The notes: generated by a model from the letters alone, not told the origin. Numbered from the stretch's first letter, positions 51,625 through 62,998 are shown. The stretch: DNA of 64,000 nt from Clostridioides sp. (GCA_031261505.1 JAISJN010000015.1:1-64000); one strand, 5' to 3'. Translations and numbers: made by a program.

Positions 51625-54210
51625 ATGAAAAAATGGACATTAAAGCATGCGGGAAGGCTAGAAGCTGATGAATTAAATGAAAAATTAGGGATTTCCCAGG
51701 AAATAGGTCAGATATTGAGAAATAGGGGAATATCCACAGAAGAAGAATCTGAAATATTCCTACATCCTACATTTGATAGACTAAGAGACCCATTCCTCAT
51801 GAAGGATATGGATAAGGCGGTTGAAAGGATCCAAAGAGCAATTAAAAACGGCGAAAAAATCTGGGTATACGGAGACTACGATGTGGACGGAGTATCTTCC
51901 ACATCTATACTCTGCCTTTATTTTAGAGATATAGGATACGATGTAAACTACTACATACCAAACAGATTGGAAGAAGGATACGGTATAAACGAATCGGCGA
52001 TCAGGACAATAGCTGACAGGGGCGCAGATTTGATAATAAGCGTAGACTGCGGGATAACCTCGGCTAGGGAGGTTGGAATAGCTAAGGAACTCGGGATTGA
52101 TTTCATAGTCACAGACCACCATGAATGCCAGGATGAGTTGCCACCTGCAGTAGCTGTAGTAGACCCGAAGCAGGAGGACTGCCATTATCCATTTGATCAA
52201 CTCTGTGGATGTGGGATAGCTTTTAAATTAATTCAAGCTCTTACACCTAAGGACGAATTTAAGACAAAACTCTACTATTATATAGAGATAGTGGCGCTCG
52301 CTACAATATGTGACGTGGTTTCACTAAAGGACGAAAACAGAATAATAGTAAAAAATGGACTCTCTATTATGAACAAGGGTATAAATATAGGACTATCAGA
52401 ACTCATAAAGGTCTGTGGTATACAGACTGATAAGATAGGATCATCACATATAGGATACTCAGTAGGGCCTAGGATAAATGCAGCCGGTAGACTTGGGTAT
52501 TCATACCTTGGGGTTGAACTGTTCACTACAGAGTCTAGGATAGAGGCAAAGGAGATAGCTGGTCTTCTCGAGGAGAAGAATAACGAAAGGCAGGATATAG
52601 AACTAAAAATATTTAGCGAGGCAGAAAAGATTATAGAATCAGACGAAGGCTATAAAGACGATAAGGTTTTAGTTGTGGCGAGCGAAGGTTGGCAACATGG
52701 AATAATAGGAATAGTTGCATCTAAGTTGACCGAAAAATACTATAAGCCGACAGTTATGCTCTGCATAGACGGCGACGAAGCTACTGGTTCTGCTAGGTCG
52801 ATAAAAGGATTTAGTATATTTGAAGCCTTAAATAGATGCTCAGATCTAATGCTTAGGTTTGGAGGTCACGAGCAGGCGGCGGGACTTACCCTAGATGGAG
52901 CGAATATAGACAAACTTAGAGCCAGGGTGAATGAGTTTGCAGACTATTCCCTAAGTGAAGAGGATATGGTCGAAAATGTAAAAGTAGAGTTTGAACTGAG
53001 CGAGTCTTCTGCTGATCTGAACTTGGTCGATGACTTACACGAGCTAGAGCCATTTGGTGTAAGCAATCCAACTCCTAAGTTTATCATGAGAAACTGTGAG
53101 ATAAAGGAGATTCGATTTATAGGAAAGAACAGACAACATCTAAAATTACTCGTGGAGAAAAAGAGCGAGGAAATCAAGGTGGACTCATATAAATACGAAT
53201 GCATAGGCTTCAACCTCTCGCATTTGGGTACTAGACTAAACAGGGGGGATAGAGTAGATATATTGTTCCAAGTAGATAAAAATACCTTCATGGGAAATAC
53301 AAAGCTACAGTTCCTCTTAAAAGATATAAGGATGTATAGAGCTAGAGATATTTATTCGGATGAGAGCTCAATCGAACTCATGAGTAAATTTATGCTAAAA
53401 GATATAGATGAGATAAAAGTATTATCAAAAAACTCGGTCGACGCCAAAGAAGATGAAAAGTCACAGTCAAGATCTGATAAGCTTGAGAGACAACCAGTAA
53501 AATTTACGGCAAAAACTGGAGAGTTAGATGCAGGGGTAAATACAGACATTATAGACATAAGCGGTAATATAGGAATAGATGTCTTTGATTGCATAGGCGA
53601 AAAAACATTGGTGATAGCAAACACCGTAGAAGGATATGAAAGGGCAGTTTCGGACATTTCTCTACTTGAGGAAGAGTACGAAATTTCATATAAAAAGATA
53701 AATAAAAGCATAAAAGACAGTAACTTGCAACTAATATTTATTCCTTATATTGATAAAATCGATTTAAAAAGCTATAATAATATTATCCTCTATGATTATT
53801 TATTTAACATAGACGATTACGGTTATATTTACGAGAACAAGGATAAGGCTCAAGTAGTCAACTACTACGATGAAACGAGCTTATTATATATGAAAAATAC
53901 TATACACAACCTAGTGCCGAATCGAGACGATTTCCTAATCGTATACAAGATGGCGATGGTCAAAAGAGAGATAGAAGTGGACGCTGTGGAGGTACACAAT
54001 GTATTTGGACTCCATCCGCTAAAGTTCTTTTCTATAATGAATGTATTTGAAGAACTTGAACTTCTCGAGTACAGGTATAACGACAAAAAAGTATTTATAA
54101 AACTGATGCCAAAGCCAAATCAAAAGCTGGATTTGAACAGCAGTAAAATATTGAATAAATTAAACAAAATAAAAGATGAATTTGAACTTGGATATACAAT
54201 ACGGTTCTGA
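51625..54210 (+). CDS. recJ: Single-stranded-DNA-specific exonuclease RecJ
   Basis: 861-residue 5'-3' single-strand exonuclease of the DHH family. ATG at 51625 has AAGGGGG 7 bp upstream; a TTG just before it is less likely. Motifs: [10 protein letters not shown] (near 86), VDCGIT, DHHE (about 163-166), CDVV, then the DHHA1 part with [14 protein letters not shown] and [10 protein letters not shown], then the OB-fold. The C-terminal 250 residues are a less conserved extension common in Firmicute RecJ. It acts in mismatch repair and recombination. It is first of the recJ-apt-rel-dtd operon and 19 bp before apt. Confidence 0.93.
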   Translation: MKKWTLKHAGRLEADELNEKLGISQEIGQILRNRGISTEEESEIFLHPTFDRLRDPFLMKDMDKAVERIQRAIKNGEKIWVYGDYDVDGVSSTSILCLYFRDIGYDVNYYIPNRLEEGYGINESAIRTIADRGADLIISVDCGITSAREVGIAKELGIDFIVTDHHECQDELPPAVAVVDPKQEDCHYPFDQLCGCGIAFKLIQALTPKDEFKTKLYYYIEIVALATICDVVSLKDENRIIVKNGLSIMNKGINIGLSELIKVCGIQTDKIGSSHIGYSVGPRINAAGRLGYSYLGVELFTTESRIEAKEIAGLLEEKNNERQDIELKIFSEAEKIIESDEGYKDDKVLVVASEGWQHGIIGIVASKLTEKYYKPTVMLCIDGDEATGSARSIKGFSIFEALNRCSDLMLRFGGHEQAAGLTLDGANIDKLRARVNEFADYSLSEEDMVENVKVEFELSESSADLNLVDDLHELEPFGVSNPTPKFIMRNCEIKEIRFIGKNRQHLKLLVEKKSEEIKVDSYKYECIGFNLSHLGTRLNRGDRVDILFQVDKNTFMGNTKLQFLLKDIRMYRARDIYSDESSIELMSKFMLKDIDEIKVLSKNSVDAKEDEKSQSRSDKLERQPVKFTAKTGELDAGVNTDIIDISGNIGIDVFDCIGEKTLVIANTVEGYERAVSDISLLEEEYEISYKKINKSIKDSNLQLIFIPYIDKIDLKSYNNIILYDYLFNIDDYGYIYENKDKAQVVNYYDETSLLYMKNTIHNLVPNRDDFLIVYKMAMVKREIEVDAVEVHNVFGLHPLKFFSIMNVFEELELLEYRYNDKKVFIKLMPKPNQKLDLNSSKILNKLNKIKDEFELGYTIRF

Positions 54211-54229
54211 GCAATCGGGAGGATTAACT

Positions 54230-54742
54230 ATGGATTTAAGAAATAACATAAGAAGTATAATGGATTTTCCAAAAGAGGGGATAGATTTTAAAGATATCAC
54301 GACTCTATTAAAAGATCCAGCTGCTTTGAACTACACAGTTAAGAAATTAGCTGAAAATTTAAAGGACAAAAATATAGACATGATTGTAGGACCTGAAGCC
54401 AGAGGGTTTATCCTTGGGACACCTGTTGCTTACGAACTAGGACTAGGTTTTATACCTATAAGAAAGCCTGGTAAATTGCCAGCAGAGATAGAATCATTTA
54501 GCTATGGTCTAGAATACGGTACAGATGTGCTTGAAATACACAGAGATGCAGTGCAAAAGGGTATGAGGGTTGCAATAGTCGACGATCTCCTAGCTACGGG
54601 GGGAACTCTGGAGGCTGCTGCAAAGCTAATAGAAAAACTTGGCGGGGAAATAGTGTCTATTCAAGTTTTAATTGAACTCGAGGATATGAAGGGAAGGGAA
54701 ATACTTTCTGGATACGAGGTAGAATCTTTAGTTCAATACTAG
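54230..54742 (+). CDS. apt: Adenine phosphoribosyltransferase
   Basis: 170-residue cytosolic purine-salvage enzyme that converts adenine and PRPP to AMP. The PRPP-binding motif is [13 protein letters not shown]; the [15 protein letters not shown] start and [10 protein letters not shown] loop are typical. The start at 54230 follows GGGAGGA; an earlier in-frame ATG at 54176 lies inside recJ. It sits between recJ and rel, a widely conserved Firmicute order. Confidence 0.95.
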   Translation: MDLRNNIRSIMDFPKEGIDFKDITTLLKDPAALNYTVKKLAENLKDKNIDMIVGPEARGFILGTPVAYELGLGFIPIRKPGKLPAEIESFSYGLEYGTDVLEIHRDAVQKGMRVAIVDDLLATGGTLEAAAKLIEKLGGEIVSIQVLIELEDMKGREILSGYEVESLVQY

Positions 54743-54776
54743 CAAACAAAAAAATCTAATAAAAATGGGTGGTTGT

Positions 54777-56996
54777 ATGCGTGACAAAGAATTAGAAAAC
54801 TTAATTGATAAAATTAAAATCTATGCTCCAAATGCAGATTTTCAAATGGTGGAAACTGCATTTGTCCTAGCTAAAAACGCACATGAAGGTCAGGAAAGAA
54901 GATCTGGCGAACCATATATCATACACCCAATCGCTGTAGCAAATATACTTGCGGATATGCAGTTGGATATCGAGACTATAGTGTCGGGACTCCTACACGA
55001 TGTGGTTGAGGATACTGAATACACTTATGATGATATCAAAGAAGAATTTGGTGAGGACGTTGCAGAACTAGTAGATGGGGTAACTAAACTCGGACAGATA
55101 AAATACCAGTCTAAGGAAGCTACTCAATCGGAGAATCTCAGAAAAATGTTTTTGGCTATGGCCAAGGATATTCGCGTTATACTTATAAAACTTGCGGATA
55201 GACTTCACAACATGAGAACACTCAAATACATGCCACCTGAAAAAGCTAAGTATAAAGCACAAGAAACGGTTGAGATATACGGAGGAATCGCGCATAGACT
55301 TGGTATTTCAAAGATTAAATGGGAATTGGAAGACTTGGCACTTAGATATATAGATCCAGAAGGTTACTACGACCTAGTGGACAAAGTGTCTATGAAAAGA
55401 GATCAGAGAGAAGCATATATCGAAAAAATAGTACAAGAGCTAAGAGTGACATTTAAGGAAATGGATATAGAATGCGATGTGTATGGAAGACCAAAGCATT
55501 TTTATAGTATCTACAAAAAAATGGAGAAAAAACATAAGTCGTTTGACGAAATCTTCGATTTGACAGCCGTGAGGGTATTGGTAAACAGCGTAAAGGACTG
55601 CTATGCAGTTCTTGGAGTGGTACACACATTATGGAAGCCTATGCCTGGAAGATTCAAGGATTATATAGCCATGCCAAAACCAAATATGTACCAATCTCTT
55701 CATACGACAGTGGTTGGACCAGATGGAGAACCTCTTGAAATTCAGATTAGGACATTCGATATGCATAATATCGCAGAAAATGGTATAGCAGCTCACTGGA
55801 AATACAAAGAAGGAATAACCGATACAAAACAACTTCGCTCACAAGAAAAATTGCAGTGGTTAAAACAGATGATGGAGTGGGAAAAGGATGTAAAAGACCC
55901 TGAAGAATTTATGGATGCACTCAAGGAAGATGTCTTTAATTATCAGGTGTACGTATTTACACCACAGGGAGATGTAGTAGAACTTCCAAATGATTCAACT
56001 CCAATAGACTTTGCCTATAGAGTCCATACAAAGGTAGGTAACCACTGCGTTGGGGCTAAGATAGATGGAAAGATAGTGCCACTTGACTACAAACTAAAGA
56101 ATGGAAACATAGTAGAAATACTCACTAGCCCTAACTCGAACGGACCAAGTAGGGACTGGTTGGCTATAGTCAAGACGCCGACAGCTAGAAACAGGATAAG
56201 ACAGTACTTCAAGAAGGAAAGAAGAGAAGAAAATGTAGAGCGTGGAAATGAAATATTGGAAGCCCATCTAAAGAGAAATGGACTACCTACAAGAAACGCT
56301 CAAATGGATAAATACCTAGCAGCAGTTGCAAAAAAACACAATCAACCTAGTGTCGATGACCTAGTTGCAACGGTTGGATACGGAGGAATACTGGGTTCAC
56401 AGGTGATTACCAAGGTCAAAGAAATGTACTTAAAGGACGTAAAAAAAGACAAGGCCGTCCAAGAACCAGAGGTAGATCAATTTAAGAAACACCAGTTGAC
56501 AGACCAAGAATTCTCTCAAAAGAGGAAGAAGGGCTCAAGCCAGGGAGTTACCGTAAAGGGAGTAGACAACATCTTGATAAGATTTGCAAAATGTTGCAAT
56601 CCACTTCCTGGAGACGATATAGTAGGCTACATCACCAAGGGTAGAGGTGTTGCGGTTCACAGGACGGATTGTCCAAATGTTGCATTGACAGAGGATAATG
56701 GAGAATTTATTACGAATAGACTTGTTGAAGTAGAGTGGACCGAAGTAGAGCATGGAAGGTTCGAAGCCGAACTTCAGCTAAAAGCTGTAGACAGGAAGGG
56801 CGTAGTAAACGATGTAACACATGTACTATCGATAGAAAAGATAAGCCTGAACGGAATAAACGCTAGAAAGAGCAAGGACACAGTGATAAATATCAATCTT
56901 TTAGTAGAAGTTGAAGACACACCTCAATTGAAGCTATTAATCAAAAAACTCAAGGCAGTGCCGGGAGTTGAGGATGCGTATAGGATGAAGAACTAG
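54777..56996 (+). CDS. relA: Bifunctional (p)ppGpp synthetase/hydrolase Rel
   Basis: 739-residue stringent-response enzyme. Order: HD hydrolase domain with HPIAVANILADM and LLHDVVEDTEY (intact HDxxED), the synthetase domain with GRFKDYIAMPKPNMYQSLHTTV (the RFKD loop of bifunctional Rel), TGS (YVFTPQGDVVELP), a linker with RFAKCCNPLPGD, and a C-terminal ACT domain. It makes and degrades (p)ppGpp on amino-acid starvation at the ribosome. The start at 54777 has GGTGG 4 bp upstream; an ATG at 54765 is possible. It is in an operon with apt and dtd. Confidence 0.95.
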   Translation: MRDKELENLIDKIKIYAPNADFQMVETAFVLAKNAHEGQERRSGEPYIIHPIAVANILADMQLDIETIVSGLLHDVVEDTEYTYDDIKEEFGEDVAELVDGVTKLGQIKYQSKEATQSENLRKMFLAMAKDIRVILIKLADRLHNMRTLKYMPPEKAKYKAQETVEIYGGIAHRLGISKIKWELEDLALRYIDPEGYYDLVDKVSMKRDQREAYIEKIVQELRVTFKEMDIECDVYGRPKHFYSIYKKMEKKHKSFDEIFDLTAVRVLVNSVKDCYAVLGVVHTLWKPMPGRFKDYIAMPKPNMYQSLHTTVVGPDGEPLEIQIRTFDMHNIAENGIAAHWKYKEGITDTKQLRSQEKLQWLKQMMEWEKDVKDPEEFMDALKEDVFNYQVYVFTPQGDVVELPNDSTPIDFAYRVHTKVGNHCVGAKIDGKIVPLDYKLKNGNIVEILTSPNSNGPSRDWLAIVKTPTARNRIRQYFKKERREENVERGNEILEAHLKRNGLPTRNAQMDKYLAAVAKKHNQPSVDDLVATVGYGGILGSQVITKVKEMYLKDVKKDKAVQEPEVDQFKKHQLTDQEFSQKRKKGSSQGVTVKGVDNILIRFAKCCNPLPGDDIVGYITKGRGVAVHRTDCPNVALTEDNGEFITNRLVEVEWTEVEHGRFEAELQLKAVDRKGVVNDVTHVLSIEKISLNGINARKSKDTVININLLVEVEDTPQLKLLIKKLKAVPGVEDAYRMKN

Positions 56997-57029
56997 GATT
57001 TGATATAAAAATGTAGGGAGGATGAATGG

Positions 57030-57479
57030 ATGAGAGCAGTAGTGCAGAGGGTATCGTCGTCTAAGGTTACAGTAGACAAGGATAACATAGGAGAAGTTTC
57101 TCACGGACTTATGGTATTGCTTGGAGTGACACATGAAGATACATCCAAGGATGTAGACTATATGATAGACAAGATATTGAACTTAAGGATTTTTGAAGAT
57201 GAAAACGACAAAATGAATCTATCTCTAAAAGATATAGGTGCTCAACTGCTAGTTGTTTCACAGTTCACCCTCTATGGAGATTGTAGAAAAGGAAGAAGGC
57301 CTAGTTTTTCCAACGCAGCTAAACCAGAATTAGCAGAGGCATTATACGAAGAATTTGTATCGAAAGCCAAAGCTCAGAATATAGTTGTAGGTACAGGGAA
57401 ATTTGGAGCACACATGTTTGTAGAACTTACAAACGATGGACCTGTGACAATTCTTTTGGATTCTAACAAGAATTTCTAA
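57030..57479 (+). CDS. dtd: D-aminoacyl-tRNA deacylase
   Basis: 149-residue enzyme that removes D-amino acids from tRNA. Start [33 protein letters not shown] (catalytic SQFTL) and the cross-subunit (G)P-containing [11 protein letters not shown] motif are all present, so it should be active as a dimer. It follows rel by 33 bp, a common Firmicute arrangement, with GGGAGG as ribosome-binding site. Confidence 0.95.
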   Translation: MRAVVQRVSSSKVTVDKDNIGEVSHGLMVLLGVTHEDTSKDVDYMIDKILNLRIFEDENDKMNLSLKDIGAQLLVVSQFTLYGDCRKGRRPSFSNAAKPELAEALYEEFVSKAKAQNIVVGTGKFGAHMFVELTNDGPVTILLDSNKNF

Positions 57480-57512
57480 AGTAAATTATTATTGAACTTG
57501 GAGGGGAAGACA

Positions 57513-58133
57513 ATGAAAATTAAAAAATTTATTGACGAATACTTAGGAGTAAACACCTATGTAATCAGCGATGGCAAGAGTAAACAAGCATTTGTCGTGG
57601 ATCCAGGAGGAAGTTTAGAAGAAGTTAAAAAATATATAGAAGATAGAGATTTGAATGTATCGTATATAGTCCTTACCCACGGTCATGGGGACCATATAGG
57701 ATATGTCAAAAATTTAAAAGAAAAAATAGGAGCAAAGGTAGTAGCTCACAGCAAGGAAAGAGAGCTTCTAATAGACGCTAAGAAAAATATAAGTGCCAAT
57801 ATGAGATGTGGTGCTCAGGAGTTTGAAGCAGATATATATGTGGAAGACGGTGACTACATCGAAATCGGAGGAAAAAGGGTGGAATTTATACATACTCCAG
57901 GGCATACACCTGGTGGAATGTGTATAAAAATAGGTTCCGACTTGATAACAGGAGACACCTTATTTGCTGGAAGTATAGGTAGATCCGACCTGTACGGAGG
58001 AGATTACAAGGCAATAGAAAAATCCTTAAAAAGACTCTGTGACATAGAGGAAGATTTAAATATCTACCCGGGACACGGTCCATCTAGCACTTTAAAACAA
58101 GAGAAGAACAGTAATCCATATTTAAGGAAATAA
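57513..58133 (+). CDS. Metallo-beta-lactamase fold hydrolase (glyoxalase II-like)
   Basis: 206-residue cytosolic hydrolase. Metal ligands: THGHGDH (HxHxDH), His in IHTPGHTPGG, Asp in GDTLFAGSIGR and His in YPGHGP. The size and motifs fit the small glyoxalase II-like group; the substrate is not known. Start at 57513 follows GGAGGGGA. It is the last gene of the recJ operon, 34 bp after dtd, and is followed by a hairpin. Confidence 0.85.
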   Translation: MKIKKFIDEYLGVNTYVISDGKSKQAFVVDPGGSLEEVKKYIEDRDLNVSYIVLTHGHGDHIGYVKNLKEKIGAKVVAHSKERELLIDAKKNISANMRCGAQEFEADIYVEDGDYIEIGGKRVEFIHTPGHTPGGMCIKIGSDLITGDTLFAGSIGRSDLYGGDYKAIEKSLKRLCDIEEDLNIYPGHGPSSTLKQEKNSNPYLRK

Positions 58134-58155
58134 ATTAACTTTATGAATAGTATTT

Positions 58156-58189
58156 AAAATACACAGTTCGAGCTCGGACTGTGTATTTT
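58156..58189 (+). terminator. Terminator of the recJ-apt-rel-dtd operon
   Basis: AAAATACACAGT (58156-58167) pairs with ACTGTGTATTTT (58178-58189); inner CGAGCTCG extends it. The right arm itself ends in TTTT. Confidence 0.8.
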
Positions 58190-58261
58190 GAGATATTTGA
58201 TTAATACAGCGAATATTTGGAGATAACTGATATAATATATAATATAGAGGAGGGAAGGCAT

Positions 58262-59833
58262 ATGATGAATGTTTCTCTCAGAGGGCATGATTACAATTAC
58301 GAAATAGCTGAACTGATAAAGATGTTTACCAGAGATTTCAGTTTTTCAGAAAAAACAAAGGCGGAAATAAATAAAGAAGAGCAGGCTTTAACGGGAAGGT
58401 TGATAAACTCCGTAAAAATAGATGGAAATTATCTAGTATCTAGAATAGAGTACTTCGAGGGAGACGACCTAGTGATTGCACAGGAGGACAGAGGATGTCT
58501 GGATCCAATTGGATGCAAATTAATATTTGACGGAAGTGGACTTATAAAAGAGGTATTTTCAGAACTACCGATAGAATTAGAGAGAAAGGCAAAGAAAATT
58601 TGCAAGGACACTATAAAGAGAAATTTCTACCAGGTTTTAGAGAAATTAACGCATTCCTATACTCCATGGGGCATACTTACAGGGATTAGACCTGTGAAGG
58701 TCGTACACAATTATTTAGACTCAGGACTTAGTGAAGAGGAAATAAGAGATAGACTAAAAAATCATTATTTCATAGATGAAGAGAAAATAGACCTATGCTT
58801 GGAAGTAGCAAAAAAAGAGAGGGTCTTCATTTATCCAGTCGATAAAAATAAGATATCACTCTATGTGAGTATACCATTTTGCCCTACCAGGTGTCTTTAC
58901 TGCTCATTCCCATCGAACTCACTTGCTGATTTTGGACAGTTGACAGGAGCGTATGTAGAAAAATTAGCTGAAGAAATTCATGGAACAGCTGAACTATTAC
59001 AGAGGACTGGCAAGGAGATAGAGACCCTGTACATAGGAGGGGGAACACCTACAGCACTATCAGCTGAAGAACTAGACCTCGTTATAACGAACTTATTTGA
59101 GACCTTAGACTTATCTAAGATAATAGAATTCACAGTTGAGGCTGGGAGACCGGATACGATTACCAGAGAAAAACTCGAGGTCTTAAAAAAACACGGAGCG
59201 ACTAGAATAAGTATAAATCCTCAGACTATGAACGATATAACCCTAGAAAAAATAGGGAGAAGACATAAGGTTTCTGATATAATATCGTGTTTTTATTTGG
59301 CAAGAGAGCTAGGATTTGATAATATAAATATGGACCTAATTTTAGGCTTAATAGATGAAGACCTCGAAATGGTTAGAAATACACTGGAAGAAGTGAAAAA
59401 ATTAAAGCCGGAAAGCTTGACAGTACACACTATGGCGGTCAAGAGGGCATCTGAATTAAACTTAAACATGGAAAAATACAGGTCTCAGATGACAAAGGAT
59501 ACAGAAATAGTAAAGATGATAGATTTATCTCATAAATACGCCAGAGAGATGGGAATGAAACCGTACTATATGTACAGACAAAAGCATATGGTCGGCAATC
59601 TTGAGAATATAGGCTACGCTAAAGATGGCCTCGAATGTATATACAACATTCAGGTGATGGAAGAAAAACAGAGTAACTACGCATTAGGTGCAGGCTCGAT
59701 TTCAAAATTCGTCTACCCAGATGAGAATAGAATTGAGAGGGTTGCAAATGTGAAAAATCTAGAGCAATATCTAGATAGAGTAGAAGAAATGGTAGAAAGA
59801 AAAAATAAGGAGGTAGAGAAGAATGCTAACTAA
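58262..59833 (+). CDS. hemZ: HemZ-like radical SAM coproporphyrinogen dehydrogenase
   Basis: 523-residue radical SAM protein. ATG at 58262 follows GAGGAGGGAAGG; an ORF extension to 58217 lacks a site. An N-terminal domain of about 190 residues, typical of HemZ, precedes the iron-sulphur motif CPTRCLYC and YIGGGTPTAL, then RISINPQTMN and NMDLILGL. HemZ is a paralogue of HemN, proposed to oxidise coproporphyrinogen III without oxygen; activity is not well established. It overlaps hisS by 11 bp, so they are coupled. Confidence 0.88.
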   Translation: MMNVSLRGHDYNYEIAELIKMFTRDFSFSEKTKAEINKEEQALTGRLINSVKIDGNYLVSRIEYFEGDDLVIAQEDRGCLDPIGCKLIFDGSGLIKEVFSELPIELERKAKKICKDTIKRNFYQVLEKLTHSYTPWGILTGIRPVKVVHNYLDSGLSEEEIRDRLKNHYFIDEEKIDLCLEVAKKERVFIYPVDKNKISLYVSIPFCPTRCLYCSFPSNSLADFGQLTGAYVEKLAEEIHGTAELLQRTGKEIETLYIGGGTPTALSAEELDLVITNLFETLDLSKIIEFTVEAGRPDTITREKLEVLKKHGATRISINPQTMNDITLEKIGRRHKVSDIISCFYLARELGFDNINMDLILGLIDEDLEMVRNTLEEVKKLKPESLTVHTMAVKRASELNLNMEKYRSQMTKDTEIVKMIDLSHKYAREMGMKPYYMYRQKHMVGNLENIGYAKDGLECIYNIQVMEEKQSNYALGAGSISKFVYPDENRIERVANVKNLEQYLDRVEEMVERKNKEVEKNAN

Positions 59834-61091
59834 AGCTCCTAGGGGTACGAAGGACATTACACCTAAAGAAGTTTATAAATGGAAATTTATTGAAGATAAA
59901 ATAAGAAATCTATGTGGAGTGTATGGATACGAGGAGATGAGAACTCCAGTATTTGAACATACTGAACTCTTCCAAAGAAGCGTGGGAGACACTACCGATA
60001 TAGTTCAAAAGGAAATGTACTCATTCACGGACAAGGGCGACAGGGAACTTACACTAAAACCCGAGGGGACAGCTGGAACAATCCGTGCATTTATAGAAAA
60101 CAAACTGTACAGCGAGACTCAACCTACAAAACTCTACTACGTGACTCCTTGCTTCAGATACGAAAGGCCTCAGGCGGGTAGACAGAGGCAGTTCCATCAG
60201 TTCGGAGTTGAGGCTATAGGCAGTGCGACTCCGTCCTTAGATGCAGAGGTGATAGGGCTTGCGATGCAGTTTTTAAAAGAAGTAGGCTTAGGAGATTTGA
60301 CAGTAAATCTAAACTCAGTAGGATGCCCAGTATGTAGAGCTGATTATGACAAAAAATTGAGAGAGTACTTAGAAGAAAGAAAAGATGTTTTATGCGAAAC
60401 ATGCAATGAGAGAATGGAAAAGAACCCTATGAGGGTCTTGGATTGTAAAAATCCTACCTGTCAAGAAAACTTAAAAGATGTGCCATATATAGTTGACAAT
60501 CTATGTGACGACTGCAATGATCATTTTAAGGAACTTCAGGTATACCTAAAAGAGATGGATATACCATTCGTTATAGACAAAAAAATAGTAAGGGGTCTAG
60601 ACTACTACACTAAGACGGCTTTTGAGATAATATCAAATGATATAGGAGCTCAAAGCACAGTCTGCGGTGGAGGTAGATACGACGGACTGGTTGAAGAAAT
60701 AGGAGGACCTAAGGGAACTAGTGGAATAGGATTTGGACTGGGAATAGAGAGACTTCTTTTGACCTTAGAAAATAAGGGAGTAGAAATCGAAAATCCATAT
60801 GCAACCGATGTGTTCATAGTTACAATAGGAGAAAGGGCGAAGATAAAATCATTCGGCTTACTCAAAGAACTTAGAGACAGTCATATAAGCTCTGACAAGG
60901 ACCATATAGACAGAAGTGTAAAGGCTCAGTTTAAGTACTCAGATAAGATAAAATCAAAGTACACTGTTGTAATAGGCGATGAAGAGTTGGAAAATGACTC
61001 GGTAACGCTTAAAAATATGGCGACTTCAGCTCAAACCAACGTTAAGCTCAGCAACTTGGTCTCTGAGATTAAAAATATACTTGGAAAATAA
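59823..61091 (+). CDS. hisS: Histidyl-tRNA synthetase
   Basis: 422-residue class II synthetase. Start MLTKAPRGTKDITP, motif 2 PCFRYERPQAGRQRQFHQFGVE, the His-specific RGLDYYTKTAFE, motif 3 GIGFGLGIERLLL and a C-terminal anticodon-binding domain are visible. The ATG lies inside the end of hemZ with AAGGAGG upstream. A hairpin separates it from aspS; hisS-aspS adjacency is typical of Clostridia and Bacilli. No T-box leader is seen. Confidence 0.96.
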   Translation: MLTKAPRGTKDITPKEVYKWKFIEDKIRNLCGVYGYEEMRTPVFEHTELFQRSVGDTTDIVQKEMYSFTDKGDRELTLKPEGTAGTIRAFIENKLYSETQPTKLYYVTPCFRYERPQAGRQRQFHQFGVEAIGSATPSLDAEVIGLAMQFLKEVGLGDLTVNLNSVGCPVCRADYDKKLREYLEERKDVLCETCNERMEKNPMRVLDCKNPTCQENLKDVPYIVDNLCDDCNDHFKELQVYLKEMDIPFVIDKKIVRGLDYYTKTAFEIISNDIGAQSTVCGGGRYDGLVEEIGGPKGTSGIGFGLGIERLLLTLENKGVEIENPYATDVFIVTIGERAKIKSFGLLKELRDSHISSDKDHIDRSVKAQFKYSDKIKSKYTVVIGDEELENDSVTLKNMATSAQTNVKLSNLVSEIKNILGK

Positions 61092-61124
61092 CTTGAATTT
61101 CTTGAGTTAATATACACTTGGAGT

Positions 61125-61167
61125 AGAATCAGAGGCAGTATTCTCACTCAATACTGCTTTTGATTCT
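61125..61167 (+). terminator. Hairpin between hisS and aspS
   Basis: AGAATCA-GAG-GCAGTATT (61125-61142) pairs with AATACTGC-TTT-TGATTCT (61150-61167). The T-tail is weak, so it may only attenuate. Confidence 0.6.
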
Positions 61168-61202
61168 AAATACAAGAAGATACTAAAAAGGGAGATATAT
61201 AA

Positions 61203-62981
61203 ATGGATAACATAAAAGGAATGAAGAGAACTCATTACTGTGGTGACCTAAGATCATCTAACATAAATGAAGAAGTAGTGCTCATGGGATGGGTACAAAA
61301 GAAGAGAAATCTAGGAGGACTAGTATTTGTAGACCTTAGGGATAAGGGAGGGATATGTCAGATTGTATTCGATACAGACGTCGACAAGGAGGCTTTTGAA
61401 AAAGCAGAAAAACTTGGTTCAGAATACGTGATAGCAGTACGTGGTAAAGTATCTGAAAGACAATCAAAAAATCCTAATATGGAAACAGGGGATGTAGAAA
61501 TATTCGCACACGAGCTTAGAATATTAAACGAATCTCAAACTCCACCGATATACGTAAAAGACGGAGATGACGCCTCAGAAGCCTTGAGATTAAAATATAG
61601 ATACCTAGACCTTAGAAAACCATCTATGCAGAAGAATTTCTTCCTTAGACATAAGGTAACAAATACAGTAAGAAAATATCTAACAGGTAAAGATTTCTGC
61701 GAGATAGAAACTCCTTTCCTAATAAACCCAACTCCAGAAGGAGCTAGGGACTATTTAGTACCAAGCAGAGTAAACCAGGGTAAATTCTACGCATTACCAC
61801 AGTCACCACAGCTATTCAAACAAATACTTATGGTAGCTGGAATGGATAAATACTTCCAGATAGTGAAATGTTTCAGAGATGAAGATTTAAGAGCTGATAG
61901 ACAGCCGGAATTCACGCAGATAGACTGTGAAATGTCTTTCGTGGAAGCAGAAGACGTAATAACTATGATAGAAGGGTTGATCAAAGAGATATTCCAAGAG
62001 GTAATGGGAATAGAGATAAGCCTTCCTATAAAACAGATGAAATACGACGAAGCCATGAATAAATACGGATCAGATAAACCAGACCTGAGATTTGGATTTG
62101 AATTTGTAGACGTATCTGAACTAGTGAAAGACTCGGGATTCAAGGTGTTTGCGGATGCAACTCAACCAGGGAAAAGCGTAAGAGGAATAAATATAAATGG
62201 ACAAGCAGATGGATTTACAAGAAAGCAAATAACTCAACTAGAAGAGCACGCAAAGACTTACAGGGCAAAAGGACTTGCTTGGATGAAGGTGACAGATGAG
62301 GGTGTAACATCACCGATAGCTAAATTCTTCAATGATGAAGAGTTAAATGCAATACTTGAAAAAATGAACGCAAAATCAGGGGACTTACTTCTATTTGTAG
62401 CTGATAAAAACTCAGTAGTGTACGACGCCCTAGGTCAGGTTAGACTAGAGGTAGCAAATAGATTAGGACTTCTAGACAAAGATAAATTTGAATTGGTATG
62501 GATAACTGAGTTTCCACTCTTTGAGCAAGACGAAGAAACAGGACATTACTCAGCAGCTCACCACCCATTCACATCACCTCTCGATGAAGATATAGATAGA
62601 CTTCACATAGAGGACAAGTCTTCATTAAGAGCAAAGGCTTACGATATAGTCTTAAATGGCTATGAAATCGGCGGAGGTAGCGTTAGAATATCGGATCCAG
62701 TAGTTCAGAAGAAGATGTTTGATGTATTAGGATTAGACGACGCAACTGTTGACCAGAGGTTTGGATATTTGATGGAAGCATTTAAATACGGAGTACCACC
62801 ACACGCAGGTCTTGCATTTGGTCTTGATAGACTTGTCATGATACTTGCAAAAGTAGACAGTATAAGAGAGGTAATAGCCTTCCCTAAAAATCAAAATGCC
62901 ATCTGTCCATTGACAAATGCGCCAAATATAGCAGAGCAAGAGCAATTAGATGAACTAGGATTGGCTTTAAATCTTAAGTAG
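61203..62981 (+). CDS. aspS: Aspartyl-tRNA synthetase
   Basis: 592-residue bacterial-type class II synthetase. N-terminal OB-fold anticodon-binding domain (MGWVQKKRNLGGLVFVDLRD), motif 2 (FQIVKCFRDEDLRADRQPEFTQID), a bacterial GAD insertion (about 280-420) and motif 3 GLAFGLDRL. Length and order are normal. It charges tRNA(Asp); whether it is discriminating or also acts on tRNA(Asn) cannot be told here. It follows AAGGGAG and is followed by a hairpin. Confidence 0.96.
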   Translation: MDNIKGMKRTHYCGDLRSSNINEEVVLMGWVQKKRNLGGLVFVDLRDKGGICQIVFDTDVDKEAFEKAEKLGSEYVIAVRGKVSERQSKNPNMETGDVEIFAHELRILNESQTPPIYVKDGDDASEALRLKYRYLDLRKPSMQKNFFLRHKVTNTVRKYLTGKDFCEIETPFLINPTPEGARDYLVPSRVNQGKFYALPQSPQLFKQILMVAGMDKYFQIVKCFRDEDLRADRQPEFTQIDCEMSFVEAEDVITMIEGLIKEIFQEVMGIEISLPIKQMKYDEAMNKYGSDKPDLRFGFEFVDVSELVKDSGFKVFADATQPGKSVRGININGQADGFTRKQITQLEEHAKTYRAKGLAWMKVTDEGVTSPIAKFFNDEELNAILEKMNAKSGDLLLFVADKNSVVYDALGQVRLEVANRLGLLDKDKFELVWITEFPLFEQDEETGHYSAAHHPFTSPLDEDIDRLHIEDKSSLRAKAYDIVLNGYEIGGGSVRISDPVVQKKMFDVLGLDDATVDQRFGYLMEAFKYGVPPHAGLAFGLDRLVMILAKVDSIREVIAFPKNQNAICPLTNAPNIAEQEQLDELGLALNLK

Positions 62982-62998
62982 ATGATTGGATGAAATTT

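Noticed and set aside
61092-61202. T-box leader for aspS or hisS
   Set aside because: The gaps are too short and no T-box consensus (AGGGTGGNACCGCG-like) is present.
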